Shown here: positions 12,382 through 25,138 of the stretch, piece after piece
How positions within the stretch are numbered: position 1 is the first letter of the stretch
Layout of the letters: each line of letters opens with the position of its first letter
NCBI RefSeq assembly: GCF_947623445.1
Contig: NC_135243.1
Location: 8,186,501-8,250,500, forward strand
Origin: Clavelina lepadiformis
Lineage: Eukaryota; Chordata; Ascidiacea; Aplousobranchia; Clavelinidae
DNA length: 64,000 nucleotides
Direction: 5' to 3'
Notes under the pieces: model-generated
Told to the model about the DNA's origin: nothing
Seen by the model: only the letters and a program-made list of their open reading frames with translations
Databases searched by the model: none
Made by a program: the position numbers and the translations under genes

Positions 12382-13383
12382 TAGCGGCAATCAATATATA
12401 ATCTGTTTCAATTTTTTGAAAAAGTTGGATCCTCACCACAGACACGAAAATGCATAGCTGACGAAGTTTGCTTTTTGTCAATGCTAGAGCGAGGAAGTCT
12501 GTCGCCTTTTTGGCTTTTTGGCATTGACCGTTAGCTGGAGGCAACAGTTGTCTTATAGTCACTAATTCTCAAGACACGTTATAGATTGCACGTTAAACTA
12601 CTTTTTATTTTTAAGAATCGACATAAAAATCGACTAATTCGAATTCCTAACTAATCCTTCTACTTGCAAATGGACTAAATGGTTCCGCCATGACAAACAT
12701 TTGAGGCCACAGTGCTTGTGGGTTGCTGACTCTGATTGTTGTTATTCGCTTTACCGAGCTCACCGCCAGGAGGTTGATAACATGAACTAAAAGAATAGCT
12801 GAAAATCCTTTGATAAATTTTTCCAGCAACCCTGTACATTGCAGCACTTTCTGCAATCATCATATTTTCCCGTAAGTCGTTATATCTTTTAAACAATATT
12901 ATTATCATCAATAATTAATTGCTGAGCATATATCAGCAGCCTATACATTCTTTAATTTTACTTCCTACATAACATGGAAGCATACTCTGCAAAACGTTGC
13001 CAAATTAAGCACTGCTTTGTCTCTTCCAGCTAACGTTGAACGTGTTTGTCTTGGTTCTAATAATTGTATCAAATCAAAGAGGGCCTTTACAAATATATGA
13101 AGATGTCACTATGAGATCAGATTACGTCACATGTTATTAACTTCTTTTTATTTTACCGTTTATATAATGTGATAATTGTTTGTACAAGTTATTTGGTGAT
13201 TCTATTGCAGTGTTTTGGTTTTAGTTGGTTGTCAGTGCTTATTTTACTTCTCACGCCTTATGCGTTTCCTTATCAGTATAGTCTCACACCTTTTGTAAGT
13301 TATAAAAGCCGTTCTTGAATGACTTGAGTGGTTCAGTTTGGTTTATTCGTTGGTTAGGAAATAAAATTGCTCACGTCAGTAAA

Positions 13384-13457
13384 CACGTCACGTCACGCCA
13401 CGTCACGTCACGCCACGTCACGTCACGTCACGTCACGTCAAGTCACGTCACGTCACG
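13384..13457. repeat. Short CGTCA tandem array
   Basis: About fifteen tandem copies of the 5-bp unit CGTCA, with single-base variants (CGCCA, AGTCA). Confidence 0.9.
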
Positions 13458-13580
13458 GAAACACGTCAGAGCAAAGGTAAGCAGTTGAAAAGCACAACCC
13501 ACACGTATCTCTCTCAGCTTCCCTGCTGAAAATCAAAAAAGTATCCGTTGTACCACTAAGTGCAGTGCAGTAAAAACATT

Positions 13581-13602
13581 GTATTATTATTATTATTATT
13601 AC
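13581..13602. repeat. (TTA)n microsatellite
   Basis: A simple trinucleotide run of about seven units. Confidence 0.85.
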
Positions 13603-15225
13603 TATAATAGTTTTTGATCTATTTTATCTTTTAAATTTTTGTCCATCTTTGGTAATAATTATGTTTATGCCTTTCCTTTTATTTATGCTACAGACTATTG
13701 ATGCCCGCTGTGGGCAAAATTTATTTCTGTTTGCAATTGACAAGCTGGCTCTTGGTTTAATTATATATTCAACTTGTACCACTAATACCTTCATCTAGGC
13801 TTATATAGTACACCCAAGCAGACGTTCAAAACATTTCTCAACGGCCTTTAAAGAGTATTTGGTTTATAAACCTATTGTTGATTTGTTTAGTTACAATTTC
13901 AATATCTTTAGCGTAGAAAATTCCCTGGCCGCAGAGGACTTGGTGATTGTCACAAATTGCTCCATTCGATAAACGTAAACAGGGCAATGTCGTCATAAAA
14001 AGTAGAATTCCCCACAGTTGCCTTCAAGTTATTGATGGTTAGGACTGATAACCAAACCAGCACAAGCTTTTACATTCCTAAGCGTTTGTCCATAGCATAT
14101 GTAAGTGTATTTGTTTGGATAAGTTTATTTGTTGTTAAAATACTTTAAGATTATTTCGGTTGATTTAAACCAGCCAAAAAAGGCTTCACAAAATGTTTAT
14201 AGTGTTATAGGCCTAAAGGAAATCAAATAAATTTGTGTACAAACGCCAGTGACTCCACTACACCTATTGAATATTATAGAAAAAGATGTCATACAAACGT
14301 TGATATCATTTAGACTGTGTTACAAAAAATTGTTACACATATTCTTTTTTTTATAATATGTTTTATTTGAATAAAAGCATATAAAACCCGTTTGTGTAAC
14401 TGGGGAATCTTTTCGTCAAGCACAAGCCAGTACGTTGTACACCACGCTTATGGCGAACGGCGGCACCAATCAAACTTTCAGGCAAGATATCTCATAAGTG
14501 TAAGCTTGTATACTCATTGTAGCGCGTTGCGCAAACAATCTAAAAGCATCATTTGCCCAAAAACGAAACATCGCACCAAACGAGATACGCTAACGCCGAG
14601 GTGTAAACAGGCTAAGCTGTAATAAAACTTAAGTGATAAAATTACAATAGACTTCAATACACATGATAAAGTATTTAAGTTAATGAACTTTTACAGACGT
14701 CAGATGTGAAATAAGGTGAAATAAAATGGCTGCATAGGTAGCATATATCAAACAGTGTCAACGGTAATTAAACGTTTCTTATACGGCACCAAATTTCGTA
14801 ATGTTTGGATAAATTACATCTTTCGCTAAGCCTGCCACTTATGACGTTTGGGTTTAGCTTCAAAAAACGCTTCACACCGCAGCTCTAGATTACATAAAGC
14901 ATGATTTCCTTCTAAGCCCGTTTGTTAAACATTTCAAGTCAAAAAATAAATATTAAACATATAATTGTGATATGCTAAGACGCTAAGTCAAATAATAACT
15001 AGATTCAAAAACAGAAAGCTTTGTTGTTATTAGAGCGATAATGTTCCGACTTCTGAGTTCAATTAAGATGTTTTGGGGATATTTTTTTTCAGTTATACTA
15101 ACATTCATTTCTACTTCATAACCTGCCCGGAGGCAACAGTGCCATCTTTACTTGGGTTAAGCGAGAAGCTATAAGGCTGTCTGCAGTAGTCCGAAAAAAT
15201 ATCGAAAGGACTCTTAGAAACCGCT
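13603..15225. other. Region upstream of the Ly6-globin gene
   Basis: No complete gene is seen. At about 14434-14487 a short stretch (CACGCTTATGGCGAACGG, then ACCAATCAAACTTTCAGG) resembles the heme-binding exon of the globin gene downstream, with gaps. It could be an exon relic or chance. The promoter and 5' UTR of the Ly6-globin gene should lie at the right end. Confidence 0.35.
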
Positions 15226-18200
15226 ATGCAGGGAATAACTATGAAGCTTGCTTTGTTTTTCTGCGCCTTGACAACTGTCTACAGGATTACCGATGGTGAG
15301 TTTTTTAAAGCGTTTAAAAATATCAAACAATAAAGCTGTCGCTGTTATTGGTATTTAAATGTAGTTTGCTGAGGCACAATTGTAACAATCAGGAACGCAA
15401 GTGTCGATAGCTGTGACACTATATTTCTGGATTTTAAACAAGAATGCAAACAAAGATTACATTGTTGTTTAGCAATACAAACTTTTTCTTTTTAACTTTA
15501 AAAAGTAAATGGACGTTAAAAGCATATCTAGGTTTAAAGCTAACATAGTATTTCCTTTCATTTGGCCGCTTAACTTTCACACACTGCATTATAGTTTATC
15601 TGGGTGTCCCAATAAAACTGAATTTTCGAACAAAGACTATCGGATTAAAAGCAAAATTGACGCTATAAGAATGCAGCAATACTGGTTCCGATAAAATCGT
15701 TTACTTGGCACACTTTTGTATAGACGCCAGATTTTTATCAGTATTACCCGTTAAGTTGCTTGATTTGGATGAATCAATATTTCAACTTTGTGTTAAGTCA
15801 TGGCAGGAATATCATTGTAGATTCGTTGCAAAGATCTCGGCTTAATGGGATAAGATATTATGCCCACATCCGATACAGTGACGAAAGAGGTGAATCTTAT
15901 TAGAGTGGAAGCTCATCAGATCGACTTCGGTTAATTAGAAATTTTCGACAACACAAATCAGCTTCACTTTTCTCAATATTCAACTAATTTAGCTATAACT
16001 TCGGACAACTAGTAGCTATTTGATCAGTTTCTTCAGCTTCCCCTTCACGTACGCAATTTTTTGAAAAGGTTTTACAGCTGCAAATTTTCTGTGGAAAAGA
16101 TTGTTCATGTTTTCGTTTTCATTTCTGCTTCTATTCTCGGACAACTTAGCATCTAAATGTTTCTTCTGTGGTTATATTGCCATGTTGAACATCCAGTGTG
16201 GCAATCTTTGTTACCTCTGTTCCGACCTTATCCAATTTCTAAAAACTTCCTTGGTGCCATTAAAGTAAACCGAAGAATATATTTTTCATTTTAAAATGGG
16301 TGAAAGCATAACATTTTTAGTTTATTGTGTTTGCTTCTAATTTATACGCATTTATACAAGATGGAACGCTAGGAAATATGTTCAGTGTCAAGGACCGTCA
16401 TTCTAACAAATCAAATAACGGTTGAAGCACTATAGACTTACAACAAACCTATATGTAAAATGATCTTAGGCTTCTGTTTGACTATAATTAAGCATAGAAC
16501 AAAAAGGGATTTTTTTTGCAAATGCTCCATGCATTGCTATGAATAAAAACCACCAACGCGAAATAGCAACGTTTTACTTGAAACACATGCTTATGTATAT
16601 ATCAAACATCAAAGACAAATTACTTAGTTCTGAATATGATCGTTTTGTCATTCATTGTGGGCTGAATTATATTCGAAAAATTTTAAAACCTAAATCAACT
16701 CGACTATATACAGATTTTCGCACAAAATATGTTTAATTTTTATAACAGGTATCAACTGTTTTGTGTGCGAAGATGAAGTCAACACTCAGCAATGTTTAAA
16801 CTCGGGCGAATTAAAGTCGTGTGAACCAGGAGAGGTATATACGAGAACAATTTTCTATGTATCGTATATTTTCGTTTTCTCGTATATTTTCTAGGAAGGG
16901 GGCAAATCTTTATACTGTATATAAGCGACTACATGTCTGTTAACATGCGTACACACCGAATTTATAGTATTATCTTAATCGGAATAACCAACTACAGAGG
17001 AAAGTACTATACAGCATTTACCTTCAACATTAACGTTATTTTTATGATTGAGATTAAACTGTAGTATATAGGATTTGGGGTATGTATATACAGACCAGCT
17101 TGGAACTTATTTTTTGTAATCAATAAAATTTGTAAAAACTGTCTTAATTAGCTTGCTACGCATGGTCATATACATATACATATAATGTATATACATATTC
17201 ATATACATGTTAATATTCATTTTAACAATCTATAGGTTATATATGTCGATTGGTACAAACTCTTGTTTATCTTACTAACTTACGTTAAGATTATGTTTGT
17301 GTTACTTTATCAATCGCTTATCATATGAACAGTCAGTAATACAAATAAGCTCATGAATTAAATCATTGTTCAAATTTCTTGATTTTCTGAGCTATATTTA
17401 GGTCTGCCTCAATGAAGTTCGCCGAAAAGGTGACGGAATAAGAATTACAAAACGTTGCAAGCAACCGACAGCTTGTCAAAACAATTATTTGCAGGTTTGT
17501 GATATCTATGATATTTAATAAAATTTTCGTGTCTTTTATGCAGACATAGATCTTTAAGTTGATAGAAGAAGATGTGACTTTAAGTCATTTAAATTTTGAT
17601 TTTCGTTTTTTTCTTTAAAATGCTTTAGTGCAATATTTTTATTTTCATTTAATCAAAGTACACTAAAATATCAATGCTTGTCATATATCGAATAGTTTTT
17701 TGGGGTGTGGTTTTCCAAGTCCATAATCTGCTCAAATATATAATATATTTACAACAAGCGGTTTCCGAGGTTATAAACGTTATAAGGAGGCTTGGCTCGT
17801 TCAGTTTACAGTGTACACATACTATTAGCGGCCGCACATAGCTAAAATAAAACCGCAAAAAAATTAAAAACTATAACGTGAGTCTTTAGCAAAACCGAAA
17901 TTGTAGTTTCAGTCCATAGCAGGAAACACCTCAAACCAATCAATTTACCTCATAGTAATGACTATCTTCTTTATCTGATAATTATAATTCACTCACGGAT
18001 TAAGGGCATTTGAAAAGTTTAAATACTATTCGGGTTTTCAGAACATTTGTAACATTTTTCTATAGATTAACCTATGACGCAACCAGAATTATTTAGGTTG
18101 ATAAATAATTAATTCATATAATAAATATAGTTTAGTGAGAAATATGTGTAGTGTACTATATAGGCTAGTATAGTGACCAAGACATTGTAAAATAATTAGG

Positions 18201-21200
18201 AATGTAAAACGATTTCATGTTAATTTAATCCACGGACGATTATTACAGAAAACCCAAGTGGACCCAAATAACATTCGTCGGCTAAATCTTCTTTGAGTTT
18301 TAACTAACCGACCACCAAACAAAATAAAACACTGTGGTGCTATATGCAAAGCGAATTCTAGGCAATGTTACGCTGAAATAAACTTCTTATACATCGCTGT
18401 ATAACAAAAGTGTTGATTTTAGAACGACAACGGAGTGGTACACCAGTGCAACGCCAGAAACCCGAACTTTGTTTGCCGCTGTTGTTGCCAAACTGATGAA
18501 TGCAACGCTGCCTCTTTGCCTTGTGTTGGAGGTAAGCTTTCAATAAGGGTCAATCTAAATGACATACGATATAAGTCTTACAAATAGGCTATAATATGCT
18601 ATAATATATATACTATATACTATAATATACTTATAAATGTATTGAATATTTAAATTACCAATATTATATGTCGGAGAATATATCATGTGTCCTGCGAAAT
18701 ATTCAGTTGTGTAGGCTATTCAATCGTTATGGCGACTTCCCGTCATATCATTTGTACGTCATGACGCACAGGATGCTTTGGGGCAATCTAGTTGACTCAT
18801 TCTGTAACGGGAGTAACCCAGAGATAGCACAATCAAGTATCATGCTCTTTTGAGTTAAGAATCAGTTTCAACTTTCAACTACAAAGTTGTTCAGATTTTG
18901 ATAAACGTTATCTGTACTTTCATCGACGATTTGTAACTGAACTGAAACACAAGATTTGTAACTGAATTAATATGCAATATTAACGATGTCAGCCCCTGTA
19001 TTTCATTGTAATATCGGTTAAAAATCACTTGGTTTCAACCAAGCGCAAAAATAGGTTTAAGATATTCTCTTTGCATTTGTCATAATCTTCAGCTTAATTT
19101 GCTCAGTTGTTAAATATCATATAAGTAAGCTATTAACAAAAATTTGAAGAAGATACTATAATTATAATAAGATGTACGTGATACCGGTTTATTGCTAGGT
19201 TATCCAGACGACTCAATTTCTGAGCCGCAAAGAAGCGAACAGCTTTTCTCCGATGACGAAGTTAATACGTTGAGATACTCTTGGAATGATCTTGTTCCCT
19301 TCGGTTTGGACACCGTTGGACTTCTGATTTTGCGCAGGTCTTAGGACATAAGTCTTTTAATTTTAAATCTCCATTTTATCCGGTCAATTTATATTTTATA
19401 ATTTAATCTTAATGTATAAGAGGTAATGACGTTACAACTTGCCGCAATACAACCTCTATATATGCGTGGCAAGCATCGATGAAAATGTTATCTTAGATTT
19501 TAAAGTAAAAAAGTGACAAATTTTTGGTTTGTTTTGCTTATAAGAAGATAACAATTATTGCCAGCAGCGTGGGCATTATAGAAGTGTTTATTAAAACTAT
19601 CTCGATCCAATGCAACAAATTCAAAAATTAAAAATAGTTTTTTATTGCGTAAAATGGATTCCACAAAAATACAAATCAAAAAATAACATATCCTTATTTT
19701 TTGTTCCATTCCTAATAACTTATTTGATTTGCTTATAATAGAAATGTTCTTTTCATTTTCTATCGTAGACTCTTCAACGACTATCCCCAAACCCGACAAC
19801 TCTTTCCCAGTTTAGACATACCCCAGGATGAATTACTTTCTTTAGAGCAGTTATCCGAAAATCCGCTTGTTGTTCTTCACGCAGAAAGGTAAGACAAATC
19901 ACATACTTTTTGTAGTATAACAGAAGATAAATATTTCCTGTTGGGAAAATGAAACAAACTTGTTTTGAAATTTTTACCTACTTTTTATTATTATAGGGTT
20001 GCCAACGCTGTAGACAACATAATTGCCATACTGGAAGAGCCTGAAATCTTAGTCGAATTTCTTACGTGGCTTGGCGAGCGCCACGCTGCTTATGGCGTGG
20101 AACCAATCAACTTTGAGGTAAATGTGGTTTATTCTAAATGTTTTCGAAACCAACTTTACTCTATGCAAAAGTCTGGTCGGCAATTGTTTGTCTATAAGTT
20201 ATATGCTTAATTGTCATTGCATGTATTGAAAGACGTTTAGCGTTTAGGATTTAGGGAATGTAAGCTTGTCATAGTACAATGCCGTATATGTTGTTTTGCA
20301 AAAAAGAAAAGCAGTTAATCGTCCATTATAATCAACCTGCAACCGTGTTTGTGCACTAATAATTTGAATATTTGTATCTCTACATAGTCAACTGCATGTT
20401 ATCTAAAAAAAAACGCAATCTGTTTGTGAAATATTAGCTTTGGAAACTATGAGAAAGCAAATGTGATCTATCTATTTGGACATGTCAAACCCAGTCACGA
20501 CTTTAAGTGTCTTTGAGCATAACTGCATATTTCCGTCGGTTCGTCCGCAAAGTATACGAGTTACAAATATTCATAATCAAGCAAACGTTGGTTTAAAAAT
20601 TCTCAACAACACATCACTTTCGCTGCGAGGTCTGTCACCGAAAAGAAATCTTCTAACAACTCCATCAAACATAAACGATATTCAACCGGGAGTTTTTAAG
20701 TAGATACAATTCAAAAGTATGAAAGCATCACGACATTAACATAAGCACAAAAAGGACAAAAATTTTAAAATCACAAAGACAAAGTTTGCGAAGAACATAC
20801 TGACACAAGTACAAGACATAAAACCACGGTTTAATTTCATCAAGCGATAAATACAAAGAGAGACCATGTACAATTCACCATATTATCTGTAATATTTGAC
20901 GGTTAATAACCTCAAAGCGCCAATTCTTTTTGTTGTGCGAGGACAAAGTTTTAAGCACATGCGCAACTAACTAAAATCAAACAGAATTAAAACGAGAAGA
21001 AAAAAGTGTTTACAAGGTGCGTGGGTGGAGCAGGTGCAGCATACTTGCTTGAACGGTGCCTGAGTCGAGCTGGAAAGTAATTATACCTGTATAGGGTAAA
21101 AGTGTTGATATTTTGTAGATAAAAGCATGCACAAAATATAGGGTGACTGTCCACAATACAGTCATAAACATATCATACTATATCACATTGCAATATACAC

Positions 21201-21434
21201 ATAGAAATTACTATATATAAGGCAAAAAAACAACGCATACATTTAAGTTCTGCTGTCTTGTGTTTGCAGTACATGGGGCATGTGATCTTAAACACTATAC
21301 AGGATACCTTTGAGCTTCAGGATGATTCCGAAATCTTGTCGGCTTGGGCAAAAGCTTACGGAGCAATCCGGCAAGTTATTGTTGACACAATAAGGTCATC
21401 AATAAAGGAAGAATCATACGAGCCAGCAGAGTGA
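15226..21434 (+). CDS. Secreted Ly6/uPAR-domain and globin fusion protein
   Basis: Eight exons: 15226-15295, 16749-16834, 17402-17494, 18423-18531, 19199-19337, 19769-19888, 19997-20117, 21270-21434. All junctions are GT-AG and in phase, giving 300 residues. Exon 1 is a signal peptide (MKLALFFCALTTVY). Exons 2-4 (about residues 24-119) form a Ly6/uPAR domain: CFVC at the start, paired cysteines through the middle, and the closing CCCQTDECN (CC-x4-CN) hallmark. Exons 5-8 (about 135-300) form a complete globin: Trp148 (A12), Phe178 (CD1), distal His203 (E7, in LHAERV), proximal His235 (F8, in LGERHAAYGV). The E7-F8 spacing of 32 equals that of neuroglobin and cytoglobin. Introns fall at the classical B12.2 and G7.0 sites, plus one at E10.2. 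There is no hydrophobic C-tail, so no GPI anchor: a soluble secreted heme protein is inferred. Function is unknown; the Ly6 domain would suit receptor or partner binding. Confidence 0.9.
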
Positions 21435-21697
21435 GAACAAACTGAAAAGCAAACCTTGTCAATATATTTAACGTTGACGTAGTACTGTATGTATTGTATA
21501 GTTGTCTTAACATTCATTGGCACGCCATTTAATTTTAATTGTCTTAACACATATAGTACTACGTTTTCTTCTGACATGTTTGTGATGAAAGTATAGCACG
21601 GTAAGCGTATACGTTAACATTTCTAACTTAACATTCCATTTTGTTGTACTTTTGTTGAAGATACATAATCTTTAAGCGGTTCTTTTTATTTCTTTTT

Positions 21698-21703
21698 AAT
21701 AAA
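21698..21703 (+). terminator. Polyadenylation signal AATAAA of the Ly6-globin gene
   Basis: AATAAA about 265 bp after the stop codon, following a T-rich run. It is the first canonical hexamer downstream. Confidence 0.5.
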
Positions 21704-23274
21704 AGGTGTCGTATCACACGAGTTACTGTAGGTAGAATATGTTTACCTTGAGGCAAGGTTGTAACTTACGTCATAACAGACTAAAAATAAATCGTAAAAT
21801 GCTTTTGATCGTTTTCACGGAAATTTCACAGTTATCTCAAACAAGTATTTGATATTTTTGTTGATAAAGGTAAAAATATTTTTTTATGGTTGTACGAGTT
21901 TTATATCAAGTTTTTATATATGTAATATTACAGTTTATATTTAAGCAATCATGAACGGACCATTTTCGACAGGAGTAGATACTTGCAAAATGCGATAATG
22001 CCTAACGTAGCCATGAAAAATACACAAAAAAATTTGTAAATTGAATTCCAATCAATAATTAATTATGTGCAATTATTTCAATGAATAGACTTTCATCTTG
22101 CTGAAAATGTATCGGTTTACAAGTTTTTTCTTGAAATAATTCTGTTTATTTCTTTTTCTTCAATCACGTTTCCTTTGAAATAGTGCAATAACTGTACCAT
22201 AGGCTAAACATGACCTGTCATCAAGGATACAAGTCAAGGCTTGTTTTCTTTCTAAAACAAGAGATTTAGTAAAATATTATATTCTTGCGTATCATGAGAA
22301 TAGGAAGATTGTTAAAGAAACTCGTTATTTTATAAATAGATTTTATGTTCAACATTTTTCAATAAAATTCTTTTCTATTTTACCTTAGAATTATAGGCAT
22401 AGCCCATACGTGACGCACAGCAAAACGTACCGAGAGCGCTGCTAATTATAGTGGCTAAGCATGATCAAAAAGTTCAGACACTATATGGCGCAAAAAAACT
22501 TTGGTGTTTGTTGGGAAATCTACGCTTCACTTTTATAACAAAATATCGTTACAGAAGTATAAAACAGTCTAGATATTTCCTTAGATTAAAGTAAAGTAGA
22601 TGTTTTGTTTACACACGTTACGATGGCAGCAACATAAAAGCTACGGTAAAGGAATTTGTCAAAAATTTCTCCATATAGAGTTTACTATAATCTATTGACT
22701 CCAAGTGGTGCCCTAAACACTTTTGAAATATATTTTTTAGTTGTATACCAAAATATATTTGGCTTATATATACCTCAGAGTTTGACTAACCTACATGACA
22801 GTGAGATGTCATTTTTGTCTTCTTTCCCTGGAGTAACTTTACGTAAAACTAAACAGGAGTAAATCGTATTATCTTTTGCTTATGGAAATCTGTTCTGCAA
22901 ATTTTCACAGTTTTTACTCCAGGTGTCGAGTCATTTTTATATAACTTATAAGGTCCCCAAATTTTGATCTCGAGTGAATGTTCCCCTGAGTACGGAAAAG
23001 ACGAAATTGCCTTGTAAGCTAATGGCATGTAGATCTTCATAAACTGGAAAGTTTGATCATTCTAAACGAAAGGATGCAATCATAAAGTGAACACATCGAA
23101 CTAAACCGAAAACAATCCTCTGTGTTTAGTGTGTGTTGTTGCCGGTGTTAAAAACTATTGCATTAGTTGAAATTGATGTGAAAAAATAAACGCTTTGAAC
23201 TAATCAGCCCATCACAAACAGGCTAAGCTAATACAACCGGAATGAAGCTTAATACTAAATACTAAGTACTAGTA
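21704..23274. other. Intergenic stretch, nothing recognised
   Basis: AT-rich DNA up to the LTR retrotransposon. No frame, repeat or RNA gene could be supported. Confidence 0.4.
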
Positions 23275-23278
23275 CTAA

Positions 23279-23686
23279 TGTAACCAAATTTTTTCTGACC
23301 AGGTAAGCTCCCCGCTTAACGGCTAGTCAATTAGCCAGACTGTCTTATTTTTACGAGTCTTCCTTAGATAAAAACAAAGGTCTTCACTTTATTAAAACCA
23401 AACGTAGACTGATCAGACACTAGCTCAACACCACACAGCCGAGCGCAACATTCCCACAAAACCAATTCCACGCGACTAAGGAATCCCCGTGGGACGCTAA
23501 ATCCATTACTAATTGGGCCCTCGGGCTAACGATCTGAGACGTCACGAGTATAAACAAGTAAAACACGGCATATCGTGAACATGCATAAAGACAATGCGAA
23601 TAAAAACGGTGTATAACGTGATGGATATAAAAACGGTGTATAACGTGATGGATATAAAAACGGTGTATAAAAATACTCTCGTGACA
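23279..23686 (-). repeat. 3' LTR (element orientation)
   Basis: 408 bp. Differs from the other LTR by one extra copy of a 27-bp tandem unit (ATAAAAACGGTGTATAACGT...) at about 23598-23670 and a few substitutions, so the insertion is young. Confidence 0.92.
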
Positions 23687-23766
23687 TCCCCCCCAGACCA
23701 GTTCTTTTCCGGCCCCGGAAAAGTTATTCAACATCCGGGTAAACGACCATCGTTTGTAGCTCCTTG

Positions 23767-24687
23767 TTAATCGTCTGGCGCTCCGTTGTTGATGAGCACC
23801 ACGCAACCAAAACCGACCGTCCAGCTTGGTGAACATCCGTCCCCTGGTGTCGTTGACGACTCCACTGCACAAAAATCACTCGATTGGCTCACTTCGTGAT
23901 CGTACCGAGACAAACTTACGCCCCAAATGAGCTGCTTGCTGGCTGGAGCAGACTCAGCGGCCTGCTCTTCGGGAGCTGGAGTTTCAGCAGCTTCTTCAGC
24001 TGGAGCAGACTCAGCGGCCTGCTCTTCGGGAGCTGGAGTTTCAGCAGCTTCTTCAGCTGGAGCAGACTCAGCGGCCTGCTCTTCGGGAGCTGGAGTTTCA
24101 GCAGCTTCTTCAGCTGGAGCAGACTCAGCGGCCTGCTCTTCGGGAGCTGGAGTTTCAGCAGCTTCTTCAGCTGGAGCAGACTCAGCGGCCTGCTCTTCGG
24201 GAGCTGGAGTTTCAGCAGCTTGTTCTGCTGGAGCGGACTCAGCGGCCTGCTCTTCGGGAGCTGGAGTTTCAGCAGCTTCTTCGGCTGGAGCAGACTCAGC
24301 AGCCTACTCTTCGGGAGCGGGAGTTTCAGCAGCTTCTTCCGCACATATACGTTTTCGTACAGTGTAAGCCAACGAAGATATTGCTCTGTCGGCATCGAAT
24401 CGAGTCCCATTTAATACTCGATATTTGTTACTCTCCGTAGAACAAATGGGCTGCCTCGCTTCGGTACCTCTTCTCACCAACTCATCGTACTCTAAATCGA
24501 AAAGCGACAAGTCTCTGCCTCGTACATCCCAGCTTAAATCTTCATCGAGGCTGTTAATTAGAAGATGCTTCTTTAAAGCAGGATTCGCTTCAATCGTCGT
24601 ACAATAAGCGTCGAAGCGGTTGAAAAAGCTTTGGAAATCTTCGATGGGCTCATATATTGGTGGAGGAATAGCGAAACAGATGGACAT
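23767..24687 (-). CDS. Gag-like protein of the LTR element with repeat-rich tail, one internal stop
   Basis: The frame starts with an MSICFAIPPP leader. A helical gag-like region follows (EDFQSFFNRFDAYCTTIE, ALKKHLLINSLDEDLSWDV), a pattern seen in retrotransposon gag proteins that resemble SCAN/PNMA-type capsids. The rest is an acidic tail of about seven 20-residue repeats (AAETPAPEEQAAESAPAEE). A TAG at 24304-24306 replaces the CAG found at that place in every other repeat unit. After it the same frame stays open to TAA at 23767-23769. It is either a recent nonsense mutation or a readthrough site. No zinc knuckle is seen. Confidence 0.65.
23940..24340. repeat. 60-bp tandem array inside the gag-like frame
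   Basis: Nearly seven copies of a 60-bp unit (begins GGAGCAGACTCAGCGGCCTG) with few differences between copies. Several frames on both strands stay open across it only because the unit is a multiple of three. Confidence 0.95.
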
Positions 24688-24753
24688 CGTGAAACTTCCA
24701 CAAGTTTAGTCGAATAATTTCCTTGACTGCGGGATCCTGGCGCGCTCGCCAAT

Positions 24754-25134
24754 TGTAACCAAACTTTTTCTGACCAGGTAAGCTCCCCGCTTAACGGCTA
24801 GTCAATTAGCCAGACTGTCTTATTTTTACGAGTCTTCCTTAGATAAAAACAAAGGTCTTCACTTTATTAAAACCAAACGTAGACTGATTTTACACTAGCT
24901 CAACACCACACAGCCGAGCGCAACATTCCCACAAAACCAATTCCACGCGACTAAGGAATCCCCGTGGGACGCTAAATACATTACTAATTGGGCCCTCGGG
25001 CTAACGATCTGAGACGTCACGAGTATAAACAAGTAAAACACGGCATATCGTGAACATGCATAAAGACAATGCGAATAAAAACGGTGTATAACGTGATGGA
25101 TATAAAAACGGTGTATAAAAATACTCTCGTGACA
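24754..25134 (-). repeat. 5' LTR (element orientation)
   Basis: 381 bp, with one fewer copy of the 27-bp unit than its partner LTR. It ends in GGTTACA on the minus strand, directly before the primer-binding-like site. Confidence 0.92.
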
Positions 25135-25138
25135 CTAA

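Larger units (their letters stand above)
23279..25134 (-). mobile_element. Non-autonomous LTR retrotransposon, complete with both LTRs
   Basis: Two direct LTRs (23279-23686 and 24754-25134), TG...CA bounded, flank an internal region of 1067 bp. A 4-bp target duplication CTAA sits on both sides (23275-23278, 25135-25138). Read on the minus strand, a TGGCGAGCGCGCCAGG primer-binding-like site follows the 5' LTR, and a purine tract (CTGGGGGGGA) precedes the 3' LTR. The internal region holds one gag-like frame and no protease, reverse transcriptase or integrase. The 4-bp duplication and layout suggest a Ty3/gypsy-related parasite that depends on another element. Confidence 0.93.

Noticed and set aside
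13384..13457. CRISPR-like array
   Set aside because: It is a simple 5-bp tandem repeat with no spacers, in eukaryotic DNA.
23884..24414. Plus-strand serine/alanine- or SRLSGLLF-repeat proteins
   Set aside because: They are shadows of the 60-bp array; the gag-like frame with a non-repeat, protein-like start runs on the minus strand.
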